From the NCBI RefSeq assembly GCF_900215605.1, contig NZ_OBEL01000001.1, positions 1-64,000 of the forward strand: DNA of 64,000 nt, given 5' to 3'. The position numbers and the translations under genes are program-made. Shown here one piece after another: positions 7,951-17,973 of the stretch. The DNA is from Cohaesibacter gelatinilyticus. GTDB lineage: Bacteria > Pseudomonadota > Alphaproteobacteria > Rhizobiales > Cohaesibacteraceae. The stretch's first letter is position 1; each line of letters begins with the position of its first letter. The notes under the pieces were generated by a model. It was not told the origin of the DNA, searched no databases, and saw only the letters and a list, made by a program, of their open reading frames with translations.

Positions 7951-9315
7951 TTATTGACCGGTTTCGGCCTGTACTGTTCGAGACTTGCCAAAGACATCTT
8001 GGCTGCGTTTTGGCAATAGCAGCAAAAGCCCAAGCCCTCGACAGGCCAGAAAAATCAATAATGCTAGCCAAAGCCCGTCATTGCCAAGATCGGGCAGGAG
8101 CAACCAGGCTGCGAGCGCAAACGCCGCGCTGGAAACAAGTGACATGCTGCGCATATCCGCCGACCAGGTGGCCCCGACAAAAATCCCGTCCATCTGGAAT
8201 GCAAGTGTAGCGATAACAGGCGTAAGGGCCACCCAGATCAGATGGTTCCTGGCGACTTCTCTAACATCCAGGGCCGTCGTAAGCTGATCAATGAAAAACG
8301 GTCCAATAGTCAGGAAAATCAGGGTCAGTCCTGCTCCCAATCCCAAGCCCCAAACCAGACAAAGTCGAACGGAGCGATCAAACGCCCTGCGACTTCCGGC
8401 GCCGATTGCCCGACCTCCAAGTTGCTCAGCTGCCACGGCAATGCCATCCAGAAAAAAGCTGCCAATCATGAAAAGCGTCATCAGAAGCTCGTTCGCGGCC
8501 AGGATGGTATCTCCTTGGCGAGCGGAGAGGGATGTGAAGGCGCCAAATGCTAGAAGCATGACCAGCGAGCGGACAAAAATATCACCATTCAGCATCATGA
8601 AACGGCCAAAAGCGGCTCTGTTCATCAAGCGAGACATGGGTACTTGCCACTCGACCCCGATCAGTTTGCCTATCCAGATCAGACCTGCGATCACTGCCAC
8701 ATATTCTGCCAGAACTGTGCCCCAGGCTGCGCCAGCAACTCCCAATTCTTGCCCGAGAACGAACCAGACAGTTGAAGCGATGTTGACGCAGTTCAGCACG
8801 ATGAGCAGAACCATGCCAGAGCGAGAATATCCCATTCCGAACAGCCAGCCGAATATTACATAATTGGCGAGTGCTACAGGCATTGCCCAAAGGCGAATGA
8901 TTACATAATCGTTTGCTGCTTCATTGACGGCGTCGCCCCCACCCATGAGATCCAGAGCCGGGGAAAGCAATAGTGGTCCGGCAGCCATCATGATGAAGCC
9001 CAATAAAAAAGCCAACATAAGAGCGCGATAAAGAACGGCTCTTTGGGCGATTTTATCACCATTGCCGAGGGCTTGTGCAGCAAGCCCTGTTGTCCCCATA
9101 CGCAGAAAATTGAAACTTGTGGCCAGAAAGCTGATAAGCAAGGCACCAATTGCAATGCCGCCCATAAGGGCTGCCTCTCCCAATTGACCAATCACAGCCA
9201 TATCGACCATTCCGACAATGGGAACGGTGATCAGACCCAAAATCATGGGGATTGCGATAGCGAGCACCATTTTATGAGTCACGTCAAAATCGTTGGATGT
9301 CGGGGCAGAAGCCAT
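7951..9315 (-). CDS. MATE family efflux transporter (DinF-like)
   Basis: A multidrug and toxic compound extrusion protein with about twelve membrane helices arranged as two MatE halves. It opens with the typical IAIPMILGLITVPIVGMVDMAVIGQLG segment (positions about 18-44 of the chosen start). The frame remains open upstream to 9477, but that 54-residue extension is not family-like and its DNA holds a hairpin at 9419-9457. I therefore place the start at the ATG at 9315, giving 454 residues, close to the DinF length. Expected to export organic cations in exchange for sodium or protons across the inner membrane; substrate unknown. Convergent with arsC. Confidence 0.88.
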   Translation of the reverse strand: MASAPTSNDFDVTHKMVLAIAIPMILGLITVPIVGMVDMAVIGQLGEAALMGGIAIGALLISFLATSFNFLRMGTTGLAAQALGNGDKIAQRAVLYRALMLAFLLGFIMMAAGPLLLSPALDLMGGGDAVNEAANDYVIIRLWAMPVALANYVIFGWLFGMGYSRSGMVLLIVLNCVNIASTVWFVLGQELGVAGAAWGTVLAEYVAVIAGLIWIGKLIGVEWQVPMSRLMNRAAFGRFMMLNGDIFVRSLVMLLAFGAFTSLSARQGDTILAANELLMTLFMIGSFFLDGIAVAAEQLGGRAIGAGSRRAFDRSVRLCLVWGLGLGAGLTLIFLTIGPFFIDQLTTALDVREVARNHLIWVALTPVIATLAFQMDGIFVGATWSADMRSMSLVSSAAFALAAWLLLPDLGNDGLWLALLIFLACRGLGLLLLLPKRSQDVFGKSRTVQAETGQ

Positions 9316-9418
9316 GTTGAGGGGTCCATGGAAGCGGGGAGGAGAGCCTACAGATGAGAAGGCTCCGAGAGCGGAGCGAACTTTAGAAGCTACGCGGGAA
9401 AAAACAAGCCCCAAAAAA

Positions 9419-9457
9419 TTAGCCGCTACGCGAGAGGACCAAAACGCGTAACGGCTT
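9419..9457. repeat. Imperfect inverted repeat in the MATE leader
   Basis: AGCCGCTACGCG (9421-9432) pairs with CGCGTAACGGCT (9445-9456) with one mismatch, and flanking A/T extends it. A related CTACGCGGGA occurs about 30 bp away, nearer the gene. On the transcript of the MATE gene it would form a hairpin in the leader. Function not known. Confidence 0.5.
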
Positions 9458-9739
9458 AATGTTGCAAGCAGGGCCATAAAACCTTAAATGTCGATCATAT
9501 CAACATCAAGGGGAAGAGGGCGTCAGGCCTTCCTGCATGTATGAGTAACCGGACCAGATCGGTACTCTTAAAGAGGCTTGGATGCTCCAAACTGGTTGGT
9601 TCAGCTTGGCTTCCTGTGCATCCTGACCGTCTCTGTTGACATTAGTTTGACCTGAATAACTGCGGATGTCATCTTAAAACTCGGTAATGTGTCGGACAGG
9701 TCCAGTTAAGGTTTGAGAGACGACATCTGGTAGCAGAGT

Positions 9740-10021
9740 TCAGTCGAGATCTTTACGGGTCATTTTCATGAAACGTGAGAAGAGCCAGAGAGGCACGACG
9801 ATGATGGCACCGAGTAAGAAATATTCCACAGCCCAACCAATGGCGTCGAAACCCATCTGGTAGATACGTTCAAGCAGGTTGAAGAATTGCGTTACCAATT
9901 GCATGGGGTGCAGGTTCAGCGCACTCAGCACAATACCAACCACCAAAGACAAAACAGCAAGCCGTAGCACGACCGGTCCGGGAGCTCCTCCGAAAAAACG
10001 GCTGAGTTTGGATTGTGACAT
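9740..10021 (-). CDS. Small inner-membrane protein, DUF6460-like
   Basis: A 93-residue protein with two hydrophobic helices: about 16-38 (VVLRLAVLSLVVGIVLSAL) and about 62-80 (YFLLGAIIVVPLWLFSRFM). An N-terminal FFGGAPGPV motif precedes them. The pattern matches the small DUF6460 family that is common in Alphaproteobacteria; no function is known. A start at 10036 is possible, but the ATG at 10021 is preceded by GGAG at a good distance. The 260-bp gap between this gene and the MATE leader holds no gene that I can support. Confidence 0.7.
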   Translation of the reverse strand: MSQSKLSRFFGGAPGPVVLRLAVLSLVVGIVLSALNLHPMQLVTQFFNLLERIYQMGFDAIGWAVEYFLLGAIIVVPLWLFSRFMKMTRKDLD

Positions 10022-10237
10022 GACGCTAGGCTCCATAGTTAAAGAATGTCTTCAAAGATATGTCCAAAAAGGCTGTATTTATCTCATATTGAGCCATGTA
10101 ATCACTTTGAGTGATTGCTTCAACCTTTCATTAACGCCGAACGCGCTTTCTGACCGCCGAAAAGGCGAAAAAAGATGACACTCGATGGGAAGTCTGCTTT
10201 TGCTAAATCAGATTATTTCTGTTGTAAATTGTAACCA

Positions 10238-11167
10238 ATGCTGTTTGCAGAACACCGATTGCGGGGGCCAAAGGTGGATCGAACGGACCAAAACAGACTG
10301 GACCAGCTAATCCTGAAACTGGGAAGTATACAGAGCTGGCAAAAATTTATGATCATTGGCGGTATTCTGGCTTTTCTTGTTACCGGGATATGCGCTTCTA
10401 TGACTTTCTATGTAATGGGGGATCTGGGTGAGGAAGCATTAAGTCGTGCACTTATTCTGTCTACCATACTACCCCTTGCACTGATCACTTTTATCTGGAC
10501 CGGCTTCAATCGGGTTTTGGTCGTCATGACACGCGCCAATCAGAATTTACGTCGTGCGGCAGACGTCGATAGTCTCACCCGTTTGTGCAATCGTGCCGCA
10601 TTCTACCGCCGTGGGCGAGAAATTTTTGATCAGACAATATTGACCAATCTGCATGGTTCTCAGGGTTCACATTGCAGCCTTGACAAGAAAATGTCTCTGA
10701 TCATGATTGATATTGATCACTTCAAACGTATCAATGATCAACTTGGCCATCTGGCTGGTGATCAAGCTTTGTGCCATGTGTCGAAAATCATCAGCAACTG
10801 CTGCCGGGAAGCCGATATGCCAGCTCGTTGGGGCGGCGAGGAGTTCGCTATTCTGCTGGAAGATGCGGACCGTAAAGCAGCCCTCAATGTGGCTGAGCGT
10901 ATTCGTCAGGTTGCCGAAACAGAGCAATTTGTCTGGGAAGGGAAGCCGGTCTGCATTACTCTCAGTGCTGGGGTGACCGAATTCTCGACGCAGGATCAAA
11001 AACTCGAAGACATTGTTCTGAGAGCAGATTTGGCACTCTATCATGCCAAGGCAGCAGGTCGAAACAAGGTCCACGCACCATATATAATGGAAGAAGACCT
11101 GAAAGAGAAACACAAGCCGCACGATCTCCTGTCGATCGGAATGGGGCAACAGATCAGTAAAGCTTGA
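10238..11167 (+). CDS. Membrane-bound diguanylate cyclase (GGDEF)
   Basis: Makes cyclic di-GMP from two GTP. The 309-residue protein has two membrane helices (about 36-60 and 70-92) and a C-terminal GGDEF domain from about 105. The active-site signature is GGEEF at 199-203, and an RxxD inhibitory site (R190, D193) lies exactly five residues before it, so product feedback inhibition is expected. The metal-binding segment MIDIDHFKRIND is intact. No separate sensory domain is present beyond the short membrane region. It stands alone, convergent with the TIGR02186 gene. Confidence 0.93.
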   Translation: MLFAEHRLRGPKVDRTDQNRLDQLILKLGSIQSWQKFMIIGGILAFLVTGICASMTFYVMGDLGEEALSRALILSTILPLALITFIWTGFNRVLVVMTRANQNLRRAADVDSLTRLCNRAAFYRRGREIFDQTILTNLHGSQGSHCSLDKKMSLIMIDIDHFKRINDQLGHLAGDQALCHVSKIISNCCREADMPARWGGEEFAILLEDADRKAALNVAERIRQVAETEQFVWEGKPVCITLSAGVTEFSTQDQKLEDIVLRADLALYHAKAAGRNKVHAPYIMEEDLKEKHKPHDLLSIGMGQQISKA

Positions 11168-11231
11168 TCTCAATAAACCATATGTCGATTCAAGAATATT
11201 TGGAGAAGGGTTCCCAAGTACGGGCGCTTCT

Positions 11232-12035
11232 TCAGTTCTTGCGGAAGACAACTCCGGCAAACCAACCTGTCAACAGAGCGATCAACACTGAAACAAGGCC
11301 ATAGATCAGGCTACGTTTGTGTGCCAGAGAATAAGTCACCTGTTCAAATCCGTGCTTTGAAATATTGAGTGGTTCTGTGATTTGATCCAGAAGGGCGCCT
11401 CCACGGAAAAGATATAGTGAAACGTCATATTGACCGACGGGGATTTTGGCGGGAATTTTTATGCTGGAGCGAAACAGATTCTCCGACAGAAAGGAAATTG
11501 ACGAGAGATCGTCATAATAAAGCCCTTCCTGACGTCTTAGACGCAAGGCCGCTGCGCGAAATTCATCCAGTGCCATGCCCCCCTTGCTTGGTTTGAAACC
11601 ACTGGGAAGCAATAGATAATCTGTTCCCAGCTGATATTTTGCCAATAGATTGGGATGAGCGATTTCTTCCAATATTCGAGTGGATGTCAGAGCATAGAAA
11701 TTCGGTGCATTGGAATAGCTGCGACTGTGTTTGTTGATCCAAACCCCAATAATCTGTTCCTTGCGACGAGAAACCAGCTTCTGTTCCTTGCCGCGTACCA
11801 CAATGACCAGATCATATGGCTCTGCCCGAGATACGGTGCGCCCGTCGCGTTGTATCACACCAAAAACGACAATTTCCGAACCGGTGAAATTGGAGGTGAT
11901 CTTGATGGTACGTGATGAGAGGTCCGCGACAAGTTTCTCCGCCAGAGCCTGTTGGGTCTGCAACAGAAAGCTCAGGCAAATCCCAATAAACAGATGGAGG
12001 CCTTGGCGAGGAAAGAGGGTAGGCCCGGATATCAT
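11232..12035 (-). CDS. TIGR02186 family membrane-anchored protein
   Basis: A 267-residue protein with an N-terminal signal or anchor (about 8-32), a beta-rich extracytoplasmic domain (IKITSNFTGSEIVVFGVI, and the IGVWIN region) and one C-terminal helix (about 240-263) followed by RKN. This is the alphaproteobacterial TIGR02186 family, which is typically encoded next to a TauE/SafE permease, as it is here. Its ATG overlaps the stop of the permease gene by one base (TAATG), so translation is probably coupled. A helper role for the exporter is inferred. Confidence 0.87.
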   Translation of the reverse strand: MISGPTLFPRQGLHLFIGICLSFLLQTQQALAEKLVADLSSRTIKITSNFTGSEIVVFGVIQRDGRTVSRAEPYDLVIVVRGKEQKLVSRRKEQIIGVWINKHSRSYSNAPNFYALTSTRILEEIAHPNLLAKYQLGTDYLLLPSGFKPSKGGMALDEFRAAALRLRRQEGLYYDDLSSISFLSENLFRSSIKIPAKIPVGQYDVSLYLFRGGALLDQITEPLNISKHGFEQVTYSLAHKRSLIYGLVSVLIALLTGWFAGVVFRKN

Positions 12036-12970
12036 TATTTTCCTACCCCGCTGAGATTTGAAATTTCAATACTGAACGGATCATCGGGTTCCACAATAAG
12101 GTCCACAGCAAAGCGAATACCAACCATCAGTACCAGAATTCCCAACAGGGCACGGAGTTGTTCGGCCTTCAGTTTCTGACCGATTTGTGTGCCGAATTGT
12201 GCGCCTATCGTGCCGCCCACCATAAGAATCAGAGCCAGCACGATATCGACTGTCTGGTTGGTCATGGCGTGCAGAATGGTTGCGACTGCCATGGTCGCAA
12301 CAATTTGATAAAGAGAGGTGCCGATCACAACAGCAGTTGGAACGCGCAACAGATAAATAAGCGCAGGAACCAACATAAAACCGCCGCCAATACCCAGAAG
12401 GGAACCTAAAAAGCCGATGGTGCCGCCAAGAAACAGAACCGGTAGGACACTGACATAAAGCTTGGATTTCTTGAACCGCATTTTGAACGGTAGCCCATGG
12501 ATCCAGTTATGTTGCCCCGGTTTTCGCAAGGTGACTTTGCCACCATGTCGGGCACGCAATATGGCACGCACGCTTTCCATGACCATAAGCGTGCCGATGG
12601 CTCCTAGAAAAGTCACGTAGGATACGGAAATAATCAAATCCAGTTGCCCGGCAGATCGCAGAAGAGAGAACACTTTGACGCCAGCGAAGGAGCCGACAAT
12701 ACCGGCGGAAAAGAGAACTGTTCCAAGTTTTATATCCAGAGATCCGGTTCTCAAATAGGCCAAGGCACCGGTGGTGGATGAAGCCGTAATCTGAGCGGTA
12801 ACGGAAGCAACGGCAACAGCGGGCGAAATACCATAAAAAATTAGCAATGGTGTTAGCAGAAAGCCGCCACCAACACCAAAAATACCGGACAAAAATCCTA
12901 CTGCCCCGCCCATCGCGAAGATGACAAAGATATTGACGGGCAATTCCGCAATCGGCAAATAAAGTTCCAC
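12035..12970 (-). CDS. TauE/SafE family sulfite or sulfonate exporter
   Basis: A 311-residue inner-membrane permease with about eight helices. It shows the duplicated TauE/SafE signature GGAVGFLSGIFGVGGGFLL in the first half and GFLGSLLGIGGGFMLVPAL in the second. The family exports sulfite, sulfoacetate or related organosulfur anions; the substrate here is not fixed by the sequence. It is co-transcribed with the TIGR02186 gene. The 240 bp between it and the PodJ-like gene should contain its promoter. Confidence 0.9.
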   Translation of the reverse strand: MELYLPIAELPVNIFVIFAMGGAVGFLSGIFGVGGGFLLTPLLIFYGISPAVAVASVTAQITASSTTGALAYLRTGSLDIKLGTVLFSAGIVGSFAGVKVFSLLRSAGQLDLIISVSYVTFLGAIGTLMVMESVRAILRARHGGKVTLRKPGQHNWIHGLPFKMRFKKSKLYVSVLPVLFLGGTIGFLGSLLGIGGGFMLVPALIYLLRVPTAVVIGTSLYQIVATMAVATILHAMTNQTVDIVLALILMVGGTIGAQFGTQIGQKLKAEQLRALLGILVLMVGIRFAVDLIVEPDDPFSIEISNLSGVGK

Positions 12971-13209
12971 CGCGCGTCTCCAAACCGCTGGTTTGATGGA
13001 CTAGGCTATAAAGGGAGCACAATGAGAGGGGCGGGGTTAGACCGCACACCTGTCAAACTGCGTCAAAATGGCCAATTATTAACCGTCATCCTTCCCATAT
13101 CTGACCGGACTAAGTCAATGCAAACAAAGCCGAAGAGTGGCCTTTTTCGGGAAAATGCTATTCTGATGGGGGTCTGCTCAGACCGTGGCCCGAGCAGATA
13201 GAGATCAAG

Positions 13210-16200
13210 TTATCCCAAACGGATGGCAAGCGCTTGCATCAGAGCTGGTGACAGCTTGCCATCAATGGGGAAGCCAGCGCTTTTCTGGAAGTTGCGAATG
13301 GCGGTTCTGGTGCGTGGACCAATCTTGCCATCGGGTCGTCCTGTCTTGAAACCAAGCGCACTGAGCATTCCTTGCGCCTGTCGAATAATATCAGGACTAG
13401 GTTTGCCAGGATCTACCAGTTTGACACCAGCTTGTCCGGGAACCGCTCCTGCAGTCACGCGCCAGGCGTCAGGTATGGATGCCACCTGATTGGCTGAAGG
13501 CTTGGCCATTTTCGGAATCCATGCCTCTACGATGGCTTTGGCAGTTTTCAGCTGCGATCCGGTAAGGACGCGAGAAACTTCATCACGTTTTGCAGTTGCA
13601 CCTCGGTCGCCATTGTGAGCAGCAATGGCAAACCATTTATAGGACTGCACAAGGTCCTGCTTTACGCCCATACCACGTGCAAACAGAATGGCCAGATTAT
13701 ACTGACTATCCTTCAGACCATGGTCTGCGGCCTTGATGAACCAATCGCTTGCCTGTTTGAAGTCAGGCTTACCAAGGCCACCTTCGGCAAGGATGACAGC
13801 AAGGTTATGCATTGCCTTGACGTTGCCGGATTTGGCTGCACGCTCATACCACAGACGCGCAACCATGAGATCCTTCTTAACCCCGTGACCTTTCTCATAA
13901 AGATTGGCAAGGGAATATTGAGCTTGAGGCATCGATTGATTGGCTGCCTTCTCAAACCACTCAGCCGCCTTTTTCATATCTACGCTAACACCTTCGCCAA
14001 GGGTCAGGCGGCGACCCAACTCGAACTGTGCAAGAGAGTCTCCACCGTCCGCAGCAGTCATGATGGGTGACGTCGATACACCGGGAGACAAAAGGGAATT
14101 CATCTGTGCGGCAGATTGGATGGCACTGGAAACCGATGTTCCTGAACTCTGTGCCAAAGCTTCAGCATTCAAGGCCTTTGGCATTGGTTGTCTGGCAGCT
14201 TGTTGACCGAGACCTGGCAATTCGGAGCGATTGATCGCACTGGTCGGTGTCAGATCTATACCAGCATTGCCACTGATTCCGGCTTGAGGCTGTGCATTCG
14301 CGTGATCCTGCACCACTTCCGGACGTCGTGGACCCAATGCTTCTTGCTGCACTTTTCCTGCTTCAATGGTTGGTCCACTCGTCGCACCGGATGTAAGGCT
14401 TGGGGAGGAGAAGGCAATGGCACGATCAGCAGCCTCTCCAACGAGATCAGGAACCAGAGACCCGGAGGATGGGGTTATGCTCGACCCTTCCCCGATCTTT
14501 GGCACCTCTGCGCCTTTGGAGGCGGGCAGAGTAATTTGTGGTTCCAGATTTTCAGGGTTATCAATAGCGAGATTGCCACCATTCAAGACACCCGGAGTAA
14601 CATCACTCCGAGTGTTATCACTCTGTGCCTGTACCTTCGGAGTGGTATCATTGAACAACGCGTAGAGGCTGGACTCAGGGTTTTTGGCCATCTGCAGCGT
14701 TGTAATGGCGAGCAAGATTGCGGCCGCTGCTAACAAAAGAGGTCTGCTATTGCGTGATACGGTTTGACCGATGCGGCTGAACAGACTGTTCTTTTGACCT
14801 TGATCTTCATCGAGAAGAGCTCGTGCATCAGCTGAGGCCATGGCTGGATCAATCGCTTCGTCGGCCATCATGCGTAGCGCCTCAGCAGTATTCTCCTGAT
14901 CGGCCTTGTTCTGTTTGGCCAGGCGTGCAGCATCGGCAACAGCGGCACGCCGCTGCTTGCGATTCATTTTGGGTTCGTCGCCTTTTGGATCAGCCGAAGC
15001 TTGCCCTGCATCTTCCTTGGTTTTTCGTTTGCCTTTAAGACGATCCATCAGACTTTGGGCAACTGAACGATCGGTTTCAGCTTGCTCGCTTTCTCTGGCT
15101 GCGGCCTGAGCAGCCCGACGAGCGGCCGCAATGAAATCGGCCTTTGAAGCAGCACCGGATGCATTGCGTTGGGGGGATGGGCCCGTATCATCGCGAATGA
15201 TCTGTGCACCTTGTGCACGTACCGCTGGTGCTGCTTGCTGTTGGACACTGTCTTCAACAAGGCCCGGCTGCATATCTGGTTGAATTTGTGGAGCGGAGCT
15301 GGCGGCAGCCGTTGCCCGATTTCCTGCTTTCCCACTTAGTTGAATGGATGGAGCCGGTCTTGCTCCTCCATGAGCTACGGGTCTGGATGTTGCTGTGGCT
15401 GAAGCTGATGTTGCCTGTGGCGAAGAAGCAGTTCGGCCCATTGCAGCACGTTGGGCGAGCAATTGCTGTGCGCTCAGCGGCTTACCATCAGGTGTCTTGG
15501 TATTTGCAGGAGTTGGTGTTTCGCCGACCAGATCAGTTTGTTTTTTCTTTTTGCGACCAAGGAGGCGGCCAAGTCCGCCTTTGGCAGGCTTATCCTGTTC
15601 CCCGGATGGTTGGTCGGACGCATGGGTTGTCTGCTGGGCCATTTGAATGGCTGGTGGCATATCCCGTTCGCTTTTGCGAACCTGATCTTCCAATGAAGCC
15701 AAGCGATCTACAATGCCATTCAGAGTTTTAGAGACAGAATGAAGACCCTGTTGAGTGGCATCTTCTTTGGCTTGTGCCATTTGGCGCAAGCCATGCATGT
15801 CATCTTTCAGACCATCCAGAATGGCATCCAGAGTACTGTCACCTGAAGACGTACCCAATGGGCCAACTTGTTGCAAGGCACGCATGGCTGCAGCTTCGGC
15901 CAAGCTTTCGGTTTGCTCAAGCACGGCAGCTCCGCCACCAGTAGGAGTATTTTGGGGCTGTTGGGCAAGACGCTGAATATCCTGACCAAGCCGGTCTACA
16001 GCATCAAATCGGGATTGTGAACGATCAAACTGCTCCGCAAGGCTATCCAGTCTGCTGGTCAATGCTTCGAAATGTGCCGTGTCGTAAGGATCTCGTGTCG
16101 CGGCATCCAATCGATCAGCAAGGCCTGAAATCTGTGCTTCCAACCCGGCTAGAGCGCGTGGATCAAAGGCTGCTGAAGTCGTCCCGAGTGGCACACTGGC

Positions 16201-17907
16201 CTGCTGATCCAACTTCTGTGTCAAGTTTGCCAGGCGATCCTCAATGCCAGACAGGCCTGATGTTTCCATCTGGCGAGCAAGCATATCATCAATCCGTGCC
16301 AGCGTTTGCTCAACATGATCAAATCTGTTCTCGGAGTCCTGCCCCTCACGAAGACGTTGATCCAGCTCTGCGACCCGATCAGCCAAGGCGGCAAAAGTTT
16401 TTTCCTGGCTGACTTGTCCCTGTTCACCGACGAGGGATGCCAGGCTTTCTACCTGATTTGCCAATGCATCCAGAGGACCGCGGACATTATCGCTGCCATG
16501 TTCCAGACGATCGGCAAGAGAAACAAGCTGATCTTCCAAACGCATCAGGCGATCACTGGGATTGAGCTGCTCCAGCAATCCCTGCAAGCTTTGCAGACGA
16601 TAGTCGAGATCTTCAGAGTTGGAAGCGTTGGATGGCGTTTGCTGCTGACTTTCGCGAACATTGCTTTCCAGAGAGGCCAAGCGGTCTGCCAAGTTGGAGA
16701 TCTGACCTTCCAGGCTGGAAAAGTGCTGGGCTTGCGGAGCATTGTTCAGCATATTGCGCAGCATATCCAGCTGAGAAGATAGCTGGGCAAATTCCTCATC
16801 GTGATTGCGTAGAGGTAGCGTATCCAGTTTCTCCAGAATACGATCAAAATGCCCGTCAATAGTTGGATCCTGAGCTGGTTTATCCAACAACGCATGAATA
16901 TCGCGCAAAGCATCCTGAACCTTGGGGTCGGATCGTTCCTGTCCCAGCAATGTGCTCATGCTGTCTATGCGCCCTGAAAGCGATGCAATTTCATTCAAGG
17001 TTTGCTCGGTAGCACCGGAGAAATTGGCCTGTTCCAACAGTTCGCGTAAATTTGCGACTTCATCACGAAGGATTCCCAGAACGGCTTCATCATTTTCATG
17101 ACCATTTTCTGACAGGGAATGACTATCTGAATAATCCTCGTTAAGCGTGCGAGCTCGATCCATAATCTGGCGAATGGCATTATCCAGACTCGGTTTCTGG
17201 TCCCGTCCAGCTGCTGAAGAATGAATTTGAGACCCAGTACGAGCTTGGGCCTTATATATTCGTCCCGGACGAGCATGTGGTTCTTTCATCCGCGATCCAC
17301 CAGACATTCTGGGAGAAGCCAGAGCCGGCTCAGCAGCCATGTAACTTTCTTCCGAAGCATAATTTGCATCAGGGATATCCATGGAGAATGGGGCAGGCCT
17401 TGTATGGCGTGGCTCGCGTGATCGATCATCGAGAGCTTGGGTGACGCGAGAAATCTGCTCCTCGATTCTCTCCAGACGAGACATATATTGATCCTGATGC
17501 GAACGAGAATTTTGAGATTGACGGGCGTTCTGCGGACTTGCCTGACTTCTTGGCGGACGAGAGGCAGAGCCGGACTGATAGCTCGAGGATTGCGAAGGTC
17601 GTTCAAAAGAGCGACGATCAGCAAAACCAGGAGATCTTTGAGCACCGCGCCCGAATGGTCGCTCGCTGATATAATCCTGTTCATAGGATGGTCCATGCGG
17701 GCCAGCCATGATTTGCAGTTGGTTTTCAATGTCTTCAATCGCGTGCAGAAGGTCCATTCGGGATTGAGGATTATGACGGGGCTGACGAGAAGCAGGAGAC
17801 AATGGCATTCGTCGCTTTTGACGGCGACTGCGCGATCGAACAGGCCGACCAGCACTTTCGATGAAATCTCCCACGTCTCTTTCTGTCCGGAATGTCTCGT
17901 CAATCAT
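13210..17907 (-). CDS. podJ: PodJ-like polar localisation protein (coiled coil, TM, Sel1 repeats, peptidoglycan-binding)
   Basis: A very long protein, about 1,565 residues from the ATG at 17907 (a GTG at 17973 would add 22). Positions below are counted from 17973. The N-terminal two thirds is cytoplasmic: Arg/Ser/Pro-rich up to about 260, then long coiled coil with repeated short phrases (LADRL, LASLE). A basic KKKKQ patch and an Ala/Gln-rich region follow. A single membrane helix lies at about 1073-1095 (LLLAAAAILLAITTLQMA). The periplasmic part is a Ser/Pro-rich spacer, about four Sel1-type repeats (about 1298-1470, e.g. AQYSLANLYEKGHGVKKD) and a C-terminal peptidoglycan-binding domain (about 1525-1585). 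This order matches PodJ, a bitopic scaffold that marks the new or growing pole in Alphaproteobacteria. The symbol is assigned from architecture. Confidence 0.8.
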   Translation of the reverse strand: MIDETFRTERDVGDFIESAGRPVRSRSRRQKRRMPLSPASRQPRHNPQSRMDLLHAIEDIENQLQIMAGPHGPSYEQDYISERPFGRGAQRSPGFADRRSFERPSQSSSYQSGSASRPPRSQASPQNARQSQNSRSHQDQYMSRLERIEEQISRVTQALDDRSREPRHTRPAPFSMDIPDANYASEESYMAAEPALASPRMSGGSRMKEPHARPGRIYKAQARTGSQIHSSAAGRDQKPSLDNAIRQIMDRARTLNEDYSDSHSLSENGHENDEAVLGILRDEVANLRELLEQANFSGATEQTLNEIASLSGRIDSMSTLLGQERSDPKVQDALRDIHALLDKPAQDPTIDGHFDRILEKLDTLPLRNHDEEFAQLSSQLDMLRNMLNNAPQAQHFSSLEGQISNLADRLASLESNVRESQQQTPSNASNSEDLDYRLQSLQGLLEQLNPSDRLMRLEDQLVSLADRLEHGSDNVRGPLDALANQVESLASLVGEQGQVSQEKTFAALADRVAELDQRLREGQDSENRFDHVEQTLARIDDMLARQMETSGLSGIEDRLANLTQKLDQQASVPLGTTSAAFDPRALAGLEAQISGLADRLDAATRDPYDTAHFEALTSRLDSLAEQFDRSQSRFDAVDRLGQDIQRLAQQPQNTPTGGGAAVLEQTESLAEAAAMRALQQVGPLGTSSGDSTLDAILDGLKDDMHGLRQMAQAKEDATQQGLHSVSKTLNGIVDRLASLEDQVRKSERDMPPAIQMAQQTTHASDQPSGEQDKPAKGGLGRLLGRKKKKQTDLVGETPTPANTKTPDGKPLSAQQLLAQRAAMGRTASSPQATSASATATSRPVAHGGARPAPSIQLSGKAGNRATAAASSAPQIQPDMQPGLVEDSVQQQAAPAVRAQGAQIIRDDTGPSPQRNASGAASKADFIAAARRAAQAAARESEQAETDRSVAQSLMDRLKGKRKTKEDAGQASADPKGDEPKMNRKQRRAAVADAARLAKQNKADQENTAEALRMMADEAIDPAMASADARALLDEDQGQKNSLFSRIGQTVSRNSRPLLLAAAAILLAITTLQMAKNPESSLYALFNDTTPKVQAQSDNTRSDVTPGVLNGGNLAIDNPENLEPQITLPASKGAEVPKIGEGSSITPSSGSLVPDLVGEAADRAIAFSSPSLTSGATSGPTIEAGKVQQEALGPRRPEVVQDHANAQPQAGISGNAGIDLTPTSAINRSELPGLGQQAARQPMPKALNAEALAQSSGTSVSSAIQSAAQMNSLLSPGVSTSPIMTAADGGDSLAQFELGRRLTLGEGVSVDMKKAAEWFEKAANQSMPQAQYSLANLYEKGHGVKKDLMVARLWYERAAKSGNVKAMHNLAVILAEGGLGKPDFKQASDWFIKAADHGLKDSQYNLAILFARGMGVKQDLVQSYKWFAIAAHNGDRGATAKRDEVSRVLTGSQLKTAKAIVEAWIPKMAKPSANQVASIPDAWRVTAGAVPGQAGVKLVDPGKPSPDIIRQAQGMLSALGFKTGRPDGKIGPRTRTAIRNFQKSAGFPIDGKLSPALMQALAIRLG

Positions 17908-17973
17908 GATACTGGTCAAACCCAATTTTGATTGCTCAAGATTCCTCACGGCGCAATGGCCAGCAAGAATCAC

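Noticed and set aside
10667-11260. 197-codon minus-strand frame across the diguanylate cyclase gene
   Set aside because: Shadow of the GGDEF gene, whose motifs are complete in the plus frame.
13173-13198. TCTGCTC/GAGCAGA hairpin after the PodJ-like gene as a terminator
   Set aside because: No T-tract follows on the minus strand; the stem is only 7 bp.
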